Origin: Lacinutrix jangbogonensis
GTDB lineage: Bacteria; Bacteroidota; Bacteroidia; Flavobacteriales; Flavobacteriaceae
Direction: 5' to 3'
NCBI RefSeq assembly: GCF_000797445.1
Contig: NZ_JSWF01000032.1
Coordinates: forward strand, 62,001-126,000
Length of the DNA: 64,000 bases
Of this stretch, positions 1 to 8,566 are shown one piece after another. Each line of letters starts with the position of its first letter. Positions within the stretch are counted from its first letter, which is position 1. The notes under the pieces were generated by a model. The model searched no databases, had not been told where the DNA came from, and saw only the letters and a list, made by a program, of their open reading frames with translations. The translations under genes were made by a program, and so were the position numbers.

Positions 1-204
1 TAAGCGTGTTGTTTGGTGTAACTCACTCTTTGTTAAAGTTGTGTTTTCTTAAGTTAAAGTAACGTGTGTTTCTCTGTAAACTATCCTGTGTCTAGTGTTA
101 AAGGGAATTGTTGTTTAAAGTTTTAGACGACCTTTAAATTACATGAGAAACAAATCCGGTTTACCGTAAGGAATCCCAAGGCAGATCCAAAGTTATGTTT
201 TTTG

Positions 205-3093
205 TTAATTTTCAGGTAATTGTTCCTGAATACTAAAGGTGCTTAAGTTTAAAAAGTTTCCGGGATGGGAAAGTGTGTTTTGTAAAATATATGGAGTATC
301 TGGTGTTGTGCCAGTGTACTGTGTGTCCCCATTCATATTTACATCACTTAAATTGTAACCATTAACAATGTAAGTAGGTAGATTTAAAAAATTCCCTACA
401 GCGTTTAGCGCATCAGATAGAATACTAGGCGAGTCAGGGTTTGTGCCAGAATACTGTATAACGGTATCACCATTTACATTTCCTGCCCACATTGCTACTT
501 TATTAGTTGGTACTCCAAATGTAGTTTGAGCATTTGTGCCAAATGTAATTTGGTTATTAGCATCTGTAAAATCTACAGTAGTCGCAATTCTAGATAAAGG
601 AATCGCTGTATTAGACATCATAGCCAGGTGATTTCTTTGTTTTACGGCTACAAAATAACTGTTTGCTGGGATGTTATTAAATGGAAGATTAGAGATGCCA
701 TCTAGATTTACAATGTCGCCATCTCTTTGTAATAATGCTGATTGACTAGCAATTATAGTTGTATTACTAGTAGCATCACGAAGTTCAACAAAAACCCAGT
801 CTACAATAGCGTTATTTCCAGTTGCACTTAGCACAGAAGCGGGAATAGTTAAGCCATCACTATAAGGACTTGTAGTTGGTATTATTCCTGCTACACGTAA
901 ATCGTCTCTCATCATGTTATCTGTACTTCCTAATAAAGCGCCTTGTAAATAAGCTTTACTAGCCAGACTTGATCTAATAATTATTTCGTCTAAAGCAAAG
1001 TTAACATTTGCACTAGTTAATGTTACGTGGCCTTCATTGTCGTCTGGCATATACCAAGCATCAAAAGGTGTTACGTTTGTAACGGTAAGTGATGACGTTG
1101 TTAGGTTATTTGGAACGTGAAACCAATCAATTTCTCCATCATTTTCTAAAGCCATAGCACTAACTGTAGGGATAAAGTTAAAGAAATCGGTTTGTAAGCC
1201 TGCTAGAAACCCAATAATTAATGGGTCTGTTCCTAATGATCCTGTTAGTCCTCCAATATTAAATAAACCTCCGGAAGCAGCATCTACACCGTTAGAAAAT
1301 GATTCTGATTGTACTGCAGCGCTGGCGCTAAAGTCACAAAAACATAAAAATGGAGCGTCTATATCTATGGAGCCTGTAGTATTTTGTAGTCCAGCAAGAG
1401 GTGTAAAACGAGCTGTAAAATCACCATCAGCAGATGTTAAGCCAGAACCAATAACTAAATTATCAACATTTAAAGCTAAGAAATCTGGAGCAATGTCCAT
1501 TCCGTTTTTGTCTTGATATGGACTACCGATTCCGCTACCGTTAATCATAGATGCTTTTCTTAAGTTTTCTGGAAAACCAGAAGCAGTTAAGTTTTTTAAG
1601 CCACTCATACCGTCTAATCCATTGAAAAATATATCGTTCCATGGATGTTTTTGAGGTAACATTAAAGCTGTGTCAAAATCTGTTCCAGCAGTAATATGCG
1701 CATCAAAATGATCTACTAACATTTGTTTAGCAGCAGGAGATCTTAAAAAATCATCCACTAAAGGTCTAAGTGCTTCTAAACTTTGGTCTCCAGCGAAACC
1801 GCCTAATTGCAAGCCATAAGCCATTTTGTTAAATAAGTATTGAAATCCAATGGGCACATTAGCGCCATTGTGAGGAGAATCGAAAGATAGCCATAAACGC
1901 GTTTCATGAGCCTCATTTTGGTTTTCCATAAAGTTTAATGCATAGCGTGAAATTAACCCGCCCATACTCGGTCCAATCACAACATTTTCTTCAGTTCCTA
2001 TTTTTTGGTTATTTATAATCTTTATTAACTCTACTAAAAGCATAGCATTACGCTCAATAAAATCTGCGCCGCCATCGACAATTGCGTTATCTGAAGCTCT
2101 TGTGTAAACAGGGAAATTTAAAATAACAACATCAAACCCTTCTGCTCTAACAACATCAGCAAGGTTAGATTCTGTTCCATTATCATCAAAACTCAATAAA
2201 TCATATAAGCCAGTAATATCTCTTCCATCTCCAGGGTCGAAACCATCTATTAAAAAAATAGGCTTATCCAGAATATTATCTGCACTTAAAAATATTTCGT
2301 ATTCACCAGTGCCTAAAAGATCAGTTTCTCCGTAAGGTGTTAAAAGTGGAGCTGTTGTATTTGTTGATTCGAATGTATTAATAACCCGATTAAAAAGCGT
2401 GTTTAAATCGGCATTAGAATAATTAACATCTATTGAAGATTTACTAGTACTTGATGTACCGTCTGAAAACGTTAATTCTGAGATCAACGTTTTAGAGCCT
2501 TTTTCAGTATAATTCACAATGCTGTTATTGTTTTCAGAAAGAGTTTTGAAGCCTTCTCCGTCTCCAAAATCAACTTTTATATTTGTGATTGTTTTAGAAG
2601 ACGTGTTGAATATATTGTCTTCGGAAAGAGAGAAATTAACCTCAAGACCTTTATGTTTTATTTGAAGTGGTGCTACAATTGCCAATTCATGTTTATTGTA
2701 GATTGAAGCAGCATTTGAGGTTTTTATTAAATAGCCTTCTGCATCAATTGTTAAATCTCCATTATCAAAAGCATCTGGCTTTATAACTTCGAAAGCACTA
2801 TTTAAAATACCTAAAGACACTATTTTATTTGTAAAACCTTCTTTAGCTTCTGTTTTTAAATGATCTAAGTTAGATAGGCGTTCCTTAGAATCGTTTTCAG
2901 CAATAGCTTTGTAGGCTTGGTAAAAGGAATACGTAGTATTTATACTTGTTTGATACTCCTTAATATCGATAACTGGAAAGGATGTAAATAGAATGGAAGT
3001 TTCCATTTCTGATGTGTTTAATTTGCTAAGTTTATCTTGGGAAAATAAACAGGAGCTTACTGTGAAAAACAGTATAAAGTAAATTTTTTTCAT
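205..3093 (-). CDS. secreted lipase-like alpha/beta hydrolase with EQLPEN-type C-terminal domain
   Basis: A 962-residue secreted protein. I start it at the ATG at 3093, which opens a signal peptide (MKKIYFILFFTVSSCLFSQ). The upstream in-frame ATG at 3135 overlaps a -7 promoter element. After a ~250-residue N-terminal beta region comes an alpha/beta-hydrolase segment with a lipase-like strand (PIFLIDGFDPGDG) and a G-x-S-x-G nucleophile elbow (GPSMGG, Ser376), so esterase or lipase activity is likely; the acid and His of the triad are not assigned. From about residue 712 the protein matches the C terminus of the metalloprotease at 16309-20481, including two dockerin-like repeats (N-x-N-GD...YSGT) and the ending EQLPEN. 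It lacks the YPNP signature of T9SS type A domains. VSSC could be a lipobox, but cleavage after FSQ looks more likely. Substrate unknown. Confidence 0.8.
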   Translation of the reverse strand: MKKIYFILFFTVSSCLFSQDKLSKLNTSEMETSILFTSFPVIDIKEYQTSINTTYSFYQAYKAIAENDSKERLSNLDHLKTEAKEGFTNKIVSLGILNSAFEVIKPDAFDNGDLTIDAEGYLIKTSNAASIYNKHELAIVAPLQIKHKGLEVNFSLSEDNIFNTSSKTITNIKVDFGDGEGFKTLSENNNSIVNYTEKGSKTLISELTFSDGTSSTSKSSIDVNYSNADLNTLFNRVINTFESTNTTAPLLTPYGETDLLGTGEYEIFLSADNILDKPIFLIDGFDPGDGRDITGLYDLLSFDDNGTESNLADVVRAEGFDVVILNFPVYTRASDNAIVDGGADFIERNAMLLVELIKIINNQKIGTEENVVIGPSMGGLISRYALNFMENQNEAHETRLWLSFDSPHNGANVPIGFQYLFNKMAYGLQLGGFAGDQSLEALRPLVDDFLRSPAAKQMLVDHFDAHITAGTDFDTALMLPQKHPWNDIFFNGLDGMSGLKNLTASGFPENLRKASMINGSGIGSPYQDKNGMDIAPDFLALNVDNLVIGSGLTSADGDFTARFTPLAGLQNTTGSIDIDAPFLCFCDFSASAAVQSESFSNGVDAASGGLFNIGGLTGSLGTDPLIIGFLAGLQTDFFNFIPTVSAMALENDGEIDWFHVPNNLTTSSLTVTNVTPFDAWYMPDDNEGHVTLTSANVNFALDEIIIRSSLASKAYLQGALLGSTDNMMRDDLRVAGIIPTTSPYSDGLTIPASVLSATGNNAIVDWVFVELRDATSNTTIIASQSALLQRDGDIVNLDGISNLPFNNIPANSYFVAVKQRNHLAMMSNTAIPLSRIATTVDFTDANNQITFGTNAQTTFGVPTNKVAMWAGNVNGDTVIQYSGTNPDSPSILSDALNAVGNFLNLPTYIVNGYNLSDVNMNGDTQYTGTTPDTPYILQNTLSHPGNFLNLSTFSIQEQLPEN

Positions 3094-3132
3094 GTGGTTG
3101 TTGTTTTGCGATTTTAACGGGTACAAGTGAAA

Positions 3133-3140
3133 CAAATATA
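3133..3140 (-). promoter_or_regulatory. -7 promoter element (TATATTTG) for the lipase-like gene
   Basis: On the minus strand the sequence reads TATATTTG, a perfect match to the Bacteroidetes -7 consensus TAnnTTTG. It lies 39 nt upstream of the ATG at 3093 and supports that start over the one at 3135. I see no convincing -33 TTTG at standard spacing. Confidence 0.45.
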
Positions 3141-3240
3141 AACTTTTTAGATTTTTTTTAAGAATGTTTTAAAGAAACTAGTAAAAAATTAGCGATAATT
3201 GATTTGAAACGATTTTTTTAATCCTTTTATCGATTAAAAC

Positions 3241-3274
3241 AAAAAAACCTCAAGTGTCTAAACTTGAGGTTTTT
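3241..3274 (-). terminator. rho-independent terminator of pruA
   Basis: An 8-bp stem (CCTCAAGT / ACTTGAGG) with a 6-nt loop is flanked by A-runs on the left and T-runs on the right. Read on the minus strand it is a hairpin followed by seven T, about 35 nt after the pruA stop. It could act in both directions, but the other neighbour reads away from it. Confidence 0.85.
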
Positions 3275-3308
3275 ATAACTTATATTAAGACTTAATTTGT
3301 TAGGTCTA

Positions 3309-4937
3309 TTATTCTCCTAAGAAAGAATATCTATAATCTGTAGGTGTTACAAATGTTTCTTTAATCATTCTTGGTGATACCCAACGTTGTAAGTTTAAAA
3401 TACTTCCAGCTTTGTCGTTTGTTCCAGAGCCTCTAGCGCCTCCAAATGGTTGTTGTCCTACAACAGCTCCTGTTGGTTTATCGTTAATGTAGAAGTTTCC
3501 GGCACAGTTTTGTAATGCTTTCGTCGCTTCAACTACTGCGTATCTGTCTTGTGCTAAAATAGCTCCTGTTAATGCGTAGTCACTAGTTTCGTCTACTAAT
3601 TTTAATGTTTTAGAAAAATCATCATCTTCAAAAACATATATAGTCATCACTGGACCAAATAGCTCGTCGCACATGGTTATGTATTTTGGATCGTTTGCTA
3701 CAATAACTGTAGGCTCAATAAAATAGCCTTTGCTTTTGTCGTAACCACCACCAACAATAATATCTGCGTTTTTGTCAGCTTTTGCTTGATCAATGTATTT
3801 TGCTAATTTATCAAAAGAACCTTCATGAATTACAGCAGTTACAAAGTTATCCATGTCTGCCGGAGAACCCATTTTAAAAGATTTTACATCTCTTACTACT
3901 TGATCTTTTACATCTTTCCAGATACTTTTAGAAACGTAAGCACGAGAAGCGGCACTGCATTTTTGTCCTTGAAATTCAAATGATCCACGAACAATAGCCG
4001 TTGCTACTTGCGCAGGGTTAGCTGATGCGTGTGCAACAATAAAATCTTTACCACCAGTTTCACCTACAATTTTTGGGTAGGTTTTGTAGTTGTGAATATT
4101 GTTTCCTATTTGTTTCCAAAGTTCTTTAAATATATAAGTAGAGCCAGTAAAGTGTAATCCTGAAAAATCTGGACTCGCTAATACCGTGTCTGTAATCATT
4201 ACTGGATCACCAAAAACAACATTTATCACTCCTGGAGGTACTCCAGCCTCTTCAAAAACATCCATGATTACTTTAGCAGAATAGATTTGAGAATCACTTG
4301 GTTTCCAAACGACAACGTTACCCATCATGGCCATACAAGCTGGTAAATTTCCAGCAATAGCAGTAAAGTTAAAAGGCGTTACGGCATATACAAAACCTTC
4401 AAGAGGTCTGTATTCAACACGATTCCAAGCACCACTTGTACTTTCTGGTTGTTCGTGGTACATGTCTGTCATGAACTGAACATTAAAGCGTAAGAAATCT
4501 ATAAACTCACAAGAAGCATCAATTTCTGCTTGATGTATTGTTTTAGATTGTGCCATCATTGTGGCTGCATTAATTCTAGATCTGTAGGGTCCAGCAATTA
4601 ATTCGGCAGCTTTTAAAAATATTCCGGCTCTATGTTCCCAAGGCATTTCTGCCCAATTTGTTCTTGCTTCTAAAGCAGTAGAAATAGCCTCGTCTACATG
4701 AGATTTTTCAGCTAAATGGTAATGTCCAACAACATGTTTGTGGTCGTGTGGTGGAGACATTGGCTTCGTGTTTCCTGTTGTTACATCTTTTCCATTAATA
4801 TACATTGGTACGTCTAAAGTGCCGTTATACATTTCTTTGTAAGCTTTAGAAATAGCCTCACGATGTTCGCATCCAGGAGCATAAGCTCTTACAGGTTCGT
4901 TTACTGCAATTGGTACATTAAAAAATCCTTTTCCCAT
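3309..4937 (-). CDS. pruA: L-glutamate gamma-semialdehyde dehydrogenase (1-pyrroline-5-carboxylate dehydrogenase)
   Basis: A 542-residue aldehyde dehydrogenase of the stand-alone PruA type. It oxidises glutamate semialdehyde to glutamate with NAD+, the second step of proline catabolism. Family features: the N-terminal NEPV-AYAPG segment, the cofactor region (VTPFNFTAIAGNLP, VVWKPSD), the general-base segment (VGETGGKDF), the catalytic cysteine (GQKCSAAS, Cys327) and the C-terminal PFGGARGSGTNDKAG. Length is normal for the family. It appears monocistronic, with a -7 element at 4974-4981 and a terminator at 3241-3274. No proline dehydrogenase (putA/prodh) lies next to it in this window. Confidence 0.95.
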   Translation of the reverse strand: MGKGFFNVPIAVNEPVRAYAPGCEHREAISKAYKEMYNGTLDVPMYINGKDVTTGNTKPMSPPHDHKHVVGHYHLAEKSHVDEAISTALEARTNWAEMPWEHRAGIFLKAAELIAGPYRSRINAATMMAQSKTIHQAEIDASCEFIDFLRFNVQFMTDMYHEQPESTSGAWNRVEYRPLEGFVYAVTPFNFTAIAGNLPACMAMMGNVVVWKPSDSQIYSAKVIMDVFEEAGVPPGVINVVFGDPVMITDTVLASPDFSGLHFTGSTYIFKELWKQIGNNIHNYKTYPKIVGETGGKDFIVAHASANPAQVATAIVRGSFEFQGQKCSAASRAYVSKSIWKDVKDQVVRDVKSFKMGSPADMDNFVTAVIHEGSFDKLAKYIDQAKADKNADIIVGGGYDKSKGYFIEPTVIVANDPKYITMCDELFGPVMTIYVFEDDDFSKTLKLVDETSDYALTGAILAQDRYAVVEATKALQNCAGNFYINDKPTGAVVGQQPFGGARGSGTNDKAGSILNLQRWVSPRMIKETFVTPTDYRYSFLGE

Positions 4938-4973
4938 TTTATGTTTTGTTTTAGTTGTCTAAATTTAGAGGTA

Positions 4974-4981
4974 CAAACTTA
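4974..4981 (-). promoter_or_regulatory. -7 promoter element (TAAGTTTG) for pruA
   Basis: Minus-strand TAAGTTTG matches TAnnTTTG and lies 36 nt upstream of the pruA ATG. No -33 element at the expected spacing is obvious. Confidence 0.45.
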
Positions 4982-5094
4982 CAAAATTTTTAAGTATTTC
5001 TTTCTGATGGAAATGCCAAAGAATTCTTATTTTTTTGTAAGTTGCCATTCCGTTTTCTGTCTATAAAGAGCGAAAACCTATTTGTTGTGAGTAT

Positions 5095-5820
5095 ATGTGT
5101 ACAGTAAGTATTTTTTATAAAGGAAATAAAGATTTTGTGTTAACCTCGAATAGGGATGAAGCGCCGAATAGAAATGCGTTATCTCCAGCTTTTTATATTC
5201 TTGACAATACTGAATTACTAATGCCTAAAGACGAGCAGTCTGGTGGTAGTTGGATTGGTGCAAGTGATGAAAATAGAATAGTTTGTCTTTTAAATGGAGG
5301 ATTTAAAGGTCATAAAAGAAAACCAAAGTACAGACAAAGTCGAGGCGTTGTGGTTACCGATTTATTAACTACGGAAGATATTGAAGCGACAATAGCATCT
5401 TATAACTTTGAAGATATAGAACCATTTACCATTGTAATTGCGGACTGGAATACAGATTTGAAATTCTATGAATTAGTTTGGGATGAAAAGCAAAAGCATT
5501 TTCAACAATTACCATTGGAAGCAAAAATATGGTCTTCTTCTACCTTATATTCTGAAGACAAAAAAGAAGCAAGACGCGATTGGTTTGAAGATTTTATATC
5601 TAATAACGAATGGTCTTCTAAGGCATTGTTGGACTTCCATAAAACTGCGGGAAGCGGTAATAATGATTATGGAGTTGTAATGGACCGTGGTTTTGTAAAA
5701 ACGACAAGTATTACCCAAATTGAAAAAACGGACGCTTTAATAGAAATGCAGTTTTATAATTTGAATACTTCAGAAAAAACTTCCAAAATTATTAATCTTG
5801 CCGAAACTATAGATGAGTAA
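5095..5820 (+). CDS. NRDE family (TANGO2-like) protein
   Basis: A 241-residue protein that begins MCTVSIF and carries the family-naming motif S-NRDE within the first 23 residues (LTSNRDEAPNR), then GGSWIGA. This is the PF05742 NRDE/TANGO2 family, which has an Ntn-hydrolase-like look with Cys2 as potential N-terminal nucleophile after Met removal. The biochemical role in bacteria is not established; in animals TANGO2 is linked to lipid or haem handling. There is no signal peptide, so it is probably cytoplasmic. Its 3' end overlaps the next gene by 8 bp, which implies translational coupling. Confidence 0.85.
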   Translation: MCTVSIFYKGNKDFVLTSNRDEAPNRNALSPAFYILDNTELLMPKDEQSGGSWIGASDENRIVCLLNGGFKGHKRKPKYRQSRGVVVTDLLTTEDIEATIASYNFEDIEPFTIVIADWNTDLKFYELVWDEKQKHFQQLPLEAKIWSSSTLYSEDKKEARRDWFEDFISNNEWSSKALLDFHKTAGSGNNDYGVVMDRGFVKTTSITQIEKTDALIEMQFYNLNTSEKTSKIINLAETIDE

Positions 5821-6820
5821 TTCTGAAGAAAATACAGGTATAATAATTTCACTGGCGTATCCAGATACCATTGTCTCTCATACTCAAGAGTGGTATTCTC
5901 CTTTTTTAAAATACGTTGGTGTAGGAAACAAAACGAGTGTTCGCGCTGGACATGCAGCTTTGGTTTTAATAGATAAAAAGACTGGTGTTTTGGAATATCA
6001 TGATTTTGGTCGTTATATTACTACCATACCTTATGGTCGGGCTCGTGGAATTCATACAGATAACGAATTGCACATTCCGCTTATTGCAGAAATCAAAGAA
6101 GGTAGAATTTTAAATCTTGGCGTTATTTTAAAATTCTTGGCAACCAATCCAAAATTAACACATGGAGAAGGAAGGTTAGTGGCTTCAGTTTGTAATACTA
6201 TAGACTATCAACAAGCAAGAATATATATAACTAAAATACAAAATCGTGGATTTATTCACTATGCAGCTTTTACAAAGGAAGCTTCTAATTGTGCTCGGTT
6301 TGTAACAGATAGTTTGATTGCTTCGTTAACAGATGGCAAAAGGAAAAAAGCAATAGAAAACTCGAAATGGTTTACACCAAGTACTGTTGGTAATGTTTTG
6401 CGCGCTAATACTGGAGATTATCCTTTTGAGGTTTCAGATCAAGGTGATATTTCAGAATTTAAAGGCTCACAGAAAAGTGAGAATTTAAAATGTTTTTTAG
6501 ATAGATTGAGAGATCATACACCTAATCATGAAGGAAAACTTAAGCCTAAAATTGTTGAAGGTCTTCATGAAAAAGCCCAATGGTTATCTGGAATTGGAAC
6601 CGGCGCTTGGTATGAGATTTTTAAAACAGAAGCACTAATAGAATATCGCTACAGACGTATTTCTCCGTATGGAAATATAGATTGTGATGCTATTTATATT
6701 AGTGAAGATTCAAGTTTTGATTATAATAAGTCTTACCAAATTGTACACTATTCAAATTGCTCTTTTTTTCATTTAAAACAGAATGAGAAAGTTTTTAGAT
6801 TTAATAGAAAAGAACTCTAA
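5813..6820 (+). CDS. conserved hypothetical protein, possible permuted NlpC/P60 (LRAT-like) thiol fold
   Basis: A 335-residue protein with no signal peptide. I do not recognise it with certainty; it may belong to a Bacteroidetes DUF family. Two sequence blocks look like the circularly permuted papain-fold (LRAT/YiiX-like) group: an early His strand (RAGHAALVLID...LEYHDFGRY, about residues 43-65) and a later Cys helix (SNCARFVTDSL, about residues 161-171) resembling the NC-x-x-FV motif of LRAT proteins. In that group the His precedes the Cys, as here. The ~160-residue C-terminal half is unassigned. It overlaps the NRDE gene by 8 bp (operon) and is convergent with apaG, sharing 4 bp at the stop codons. 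The function is inference only. Confidence 0.6.
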   Translation: MSNSEENTGIIISLAYPDTIVSHTQEWYSPFLKYVGVGNKTSVRAGHAALVLIDKKTGVLEYHDFGRYITTIPYGRARGIHTDNELHIPLIAEIKEGRILNLGVILKFLATNPKLTHGEGRLVASVCNTIDYQQARIYITKIQNRGFIHYAAFTKEASNCARFVTDSLIASLTDGKRKKAIENSKWFTPSTVGNVLRANTGDYPFEVSDQGDISEFKGSQKSENLKCFLDRLRDHTPNHEGKLKPKIVEGLHEKAQWLSGIGTGAWYEIFKTEALIEYRYRRISPYGNIDCDAIYISEDSSFDYNKSYQIVHYSNCSFFHLKQNEKVFRFNRKEL

Positions 6821-7203
6821 TTTATAGCAAAAGGCGCACTCAATTTAAAAGAAGGAATAGTTACATCAAACTTTTTTGTAGTCGTAAAGTTAACCATGCT
6901 GTAGTGGCCTTGCATTGCACCAAAAGGAGATCTAAGTAAGCATCCAGAAGAGTAAGTATGGGACTCTCCAGGCTTAAGTACAGGTTTTTTTCCTATTACG
7001 CCTTCTCCGGAAACAGTTTCAATAGTATTTAGTGCATCAAGAATTATCCAATGTCTTGCATTGAGCTGCACAGCGTCTTTACTCTGGTTTTTAATAGTAA
7101 CCTTATATCCAAAAGCGTAGTGTATTTTATAGTTTTTATAAAATGTACCTTCAAAATTGGTCTCTACCGAAATTTTTATGCCTTTTGTTACTTGTTGTAC
7201 CAT
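6817..7203 (-). CDS. apaG: ApaG domain protein
   Basis: A 128-residue protein consisting of one ApaG domain (immunoglobulin-like beta sandwich). Recognisable signatures are the N-terminal VTKGIKISVET, the strand YKVTIKNQS, RHWIILDA, the glycine-rich GEGVIGKKPVLKPGESHTY and the end SPFGAMQGHYSM. Length is the family norm (~125). In enterobacteria apaG affects Co2+/Mg2+ phenotypes; the molecular activity is not settled. Its stop codon overlaps that of the convergent gene upstream: the tetranucleotide CTAA holds both stops. Confidence 0.93.
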   Translation of the reverse strand: MVQQVTKGIKISVETNFEGTFYKNYKIHYAFGYKVTIKNQSKDAVQLNARHWIILDALNTIETVSGEGVIGKKPVLKPGESHTYSSGCLLRSPFGAMQGHYSMVNFTTTKKFDVTIPSFKLSAPFAIN

Positions 7204-7298
7204 TTCTCTTTTTGAATATGCTGAGCTAAAGTACTAATATTAAATTAATTGTCACTATGGTAGCACTCAATTAAGTTTGTTTTAACTTTTACTGCGGT

Positions 7299-8540
7299 TT
7301 AATTTGTGATATTAACAGAGTTGCCTTCTCCAAGACCAATTATCCTATCGTACCTAGCGCCTAAATCTGTATAATACACTAGAACTTTATAGCTGTTTTC
7401 TGTTTGATAAAAATTACCACTAATAGCATTTTCATTAATACTACCATCTTTGTTTTTTACAATGTATTTATAACTATAAAAGCCTTGTTTTAAAAGCAGT
7501 TTACCTTCGTAGGTGCCTTCATCTTTATAATAAGTTAATTGGGTGCTTTCTTCTACTGCGTAATTATTAAAATTACCATAGACATGTAAAGTTTGTCCAT
7601 TACTTAGTTTATTTAATTCCAATGTAAAATGTACTTGCGCATAGTCTGCACCAATAGTTGGGTTGTCTGTGTCTAAAGCTGTAATTAAAAAATTTCCGTT
7701 AATATCTGGATTGTACGTGTATGCTCGGTTTACGCGCGATACATCTTTATACAAGTAACTGTTGTAGAGGTCTTTTAATTCAATAAATTGAACACCAATA
7801 TTTGCGCCTCTTAAATTTTTGTTTTCAAAATACTTGTATTCATTTCCAGCATAAAAACTAGTTTCTTTTACATATCGATATTGTAATTGGTTTCCTAAAA
7901 TGTATTGCGGTTTAACGTTCTTGATAGCCGTATTTAAATTATTATTCTGAATAATAACTGTTCTTACCGTTTCTAATGGGTTATTAAACCTTAAAACAGA
8001 AGAGCTAATAGCGATATCCACAGAATGTTTTTCTTTTATATCTAAAACCTCTCGCGAACGCTTAATTGCAACACCAACATTTGCAATATCTTCGTAAATC
8101 ATAAATTTTCTAGTAAACTCAATATCGTCATCTTCATTATAAATAGTAATAAGATAATTTCCAGACTTTGTTATCGCACGCGTTTGCTCGTTTGGGATTG
8201 ATAAGGTGAAATGTGAATAGATTTGATAGGTGTTAATTGAATTATCCCATCTTCTAATACGTTGTTCGTTAAAACCTTGTAAGTATTCTGATTGCATTAA
8301 AACAGAAGGTGTCCAATCGTAATTATAATGAGATATCTCATAATAGTAATCGTCTTCGTTTCCATTTAAAACATCAAACTCTAAAACAAGAGGTTCTCCA
8401 AGTTTTAAAATGGGCAACTGACTTTCGGGTGTGTCTCCTTTAAAAGTGATGGTTTTTATTTCTTCGTTAGGGTTTATTTCTTCAACTTGAGCAAAAGCTG
8501 ATAACGAAAGGAAAAAGGGTATTAAAGCAAATACTCGCAT
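7299..8540 (-). CDS. type IX secretion system plug protein (DUF5103 family), downstream copy
   Basis: A 413-residue secreted protein with signal peptide (MRVFALIPFFLSLSAFAQ) and the DUF5103 pattern: QVEEINP near the mature N terminus, YNYDW, the strand LITIYNEDDDIEFTRKFMIYED, RSREV, and a C-terminal carbohydrate-binding-like beta domain ending in YTDLGARYDRIIGLGE. In Flavobacterium the family member co-purifies with the SprA translocon and closes its periplasmic end; the role here is transferred from that. It lies 26 nt downstream of a paralogue (8567-9817) on the same strand, clearly a tandem duplication and operon. Many residues are shared, including YNPDINGNF/RF-ITA. Confidence 0.88.
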   Translation of the reverse strand: MRVFALIPFFLSLSAFAQVEEINPNEEIKTITFKGDTPESQLPILKLGEPLVLEFDVLNGNEDDYYYEISHYNYDWTPSVLMQSEYLQGFNEQRIRRWDNSINTYQIYSHFTLSIPNEQTRAITKSGNYLITIYNEDDDIEFTRKFMIYEDIANVGVAIKRSREVLDIKEKHSVDIAISSSVLRFNNPLETVRTVIIQNNNLNTAIKNVKPQYILGNQLQYRYVKETSFYAGNEYKYFENKNLRGANIGVQFIELKDLYNSYLYKDVSRVNRAYTYNPDINGNFLITALDTDNPTIGADYAQVHFTLELNKLSNGQTLHVYGNFNNYAVEESTQLTYYKDEGTYEGKLLLKQGFYSYKYIVKNKDGSINENAISGNFYQTENSYKVLVYYTDLGARYDRIIGLGEGNSVNITN

Positions 8541-8566
8541 AAATTACAGTTTTATAATATTGCTGT

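Noticed and set aside
1-204. Left-edge sequence as part of a gene
   Set aside because: No frame of useful length or similarity; it contains short GTGTT/TTAAAG-like runs but no clear hairpin, tRNA or terminator.
4863-5066. A 67-codon plus-strand frame between pruA and the NRDE gene
   Set aside because: It overlaps the pruA start antisense, covers the pruA promoter element and has no sensible product.
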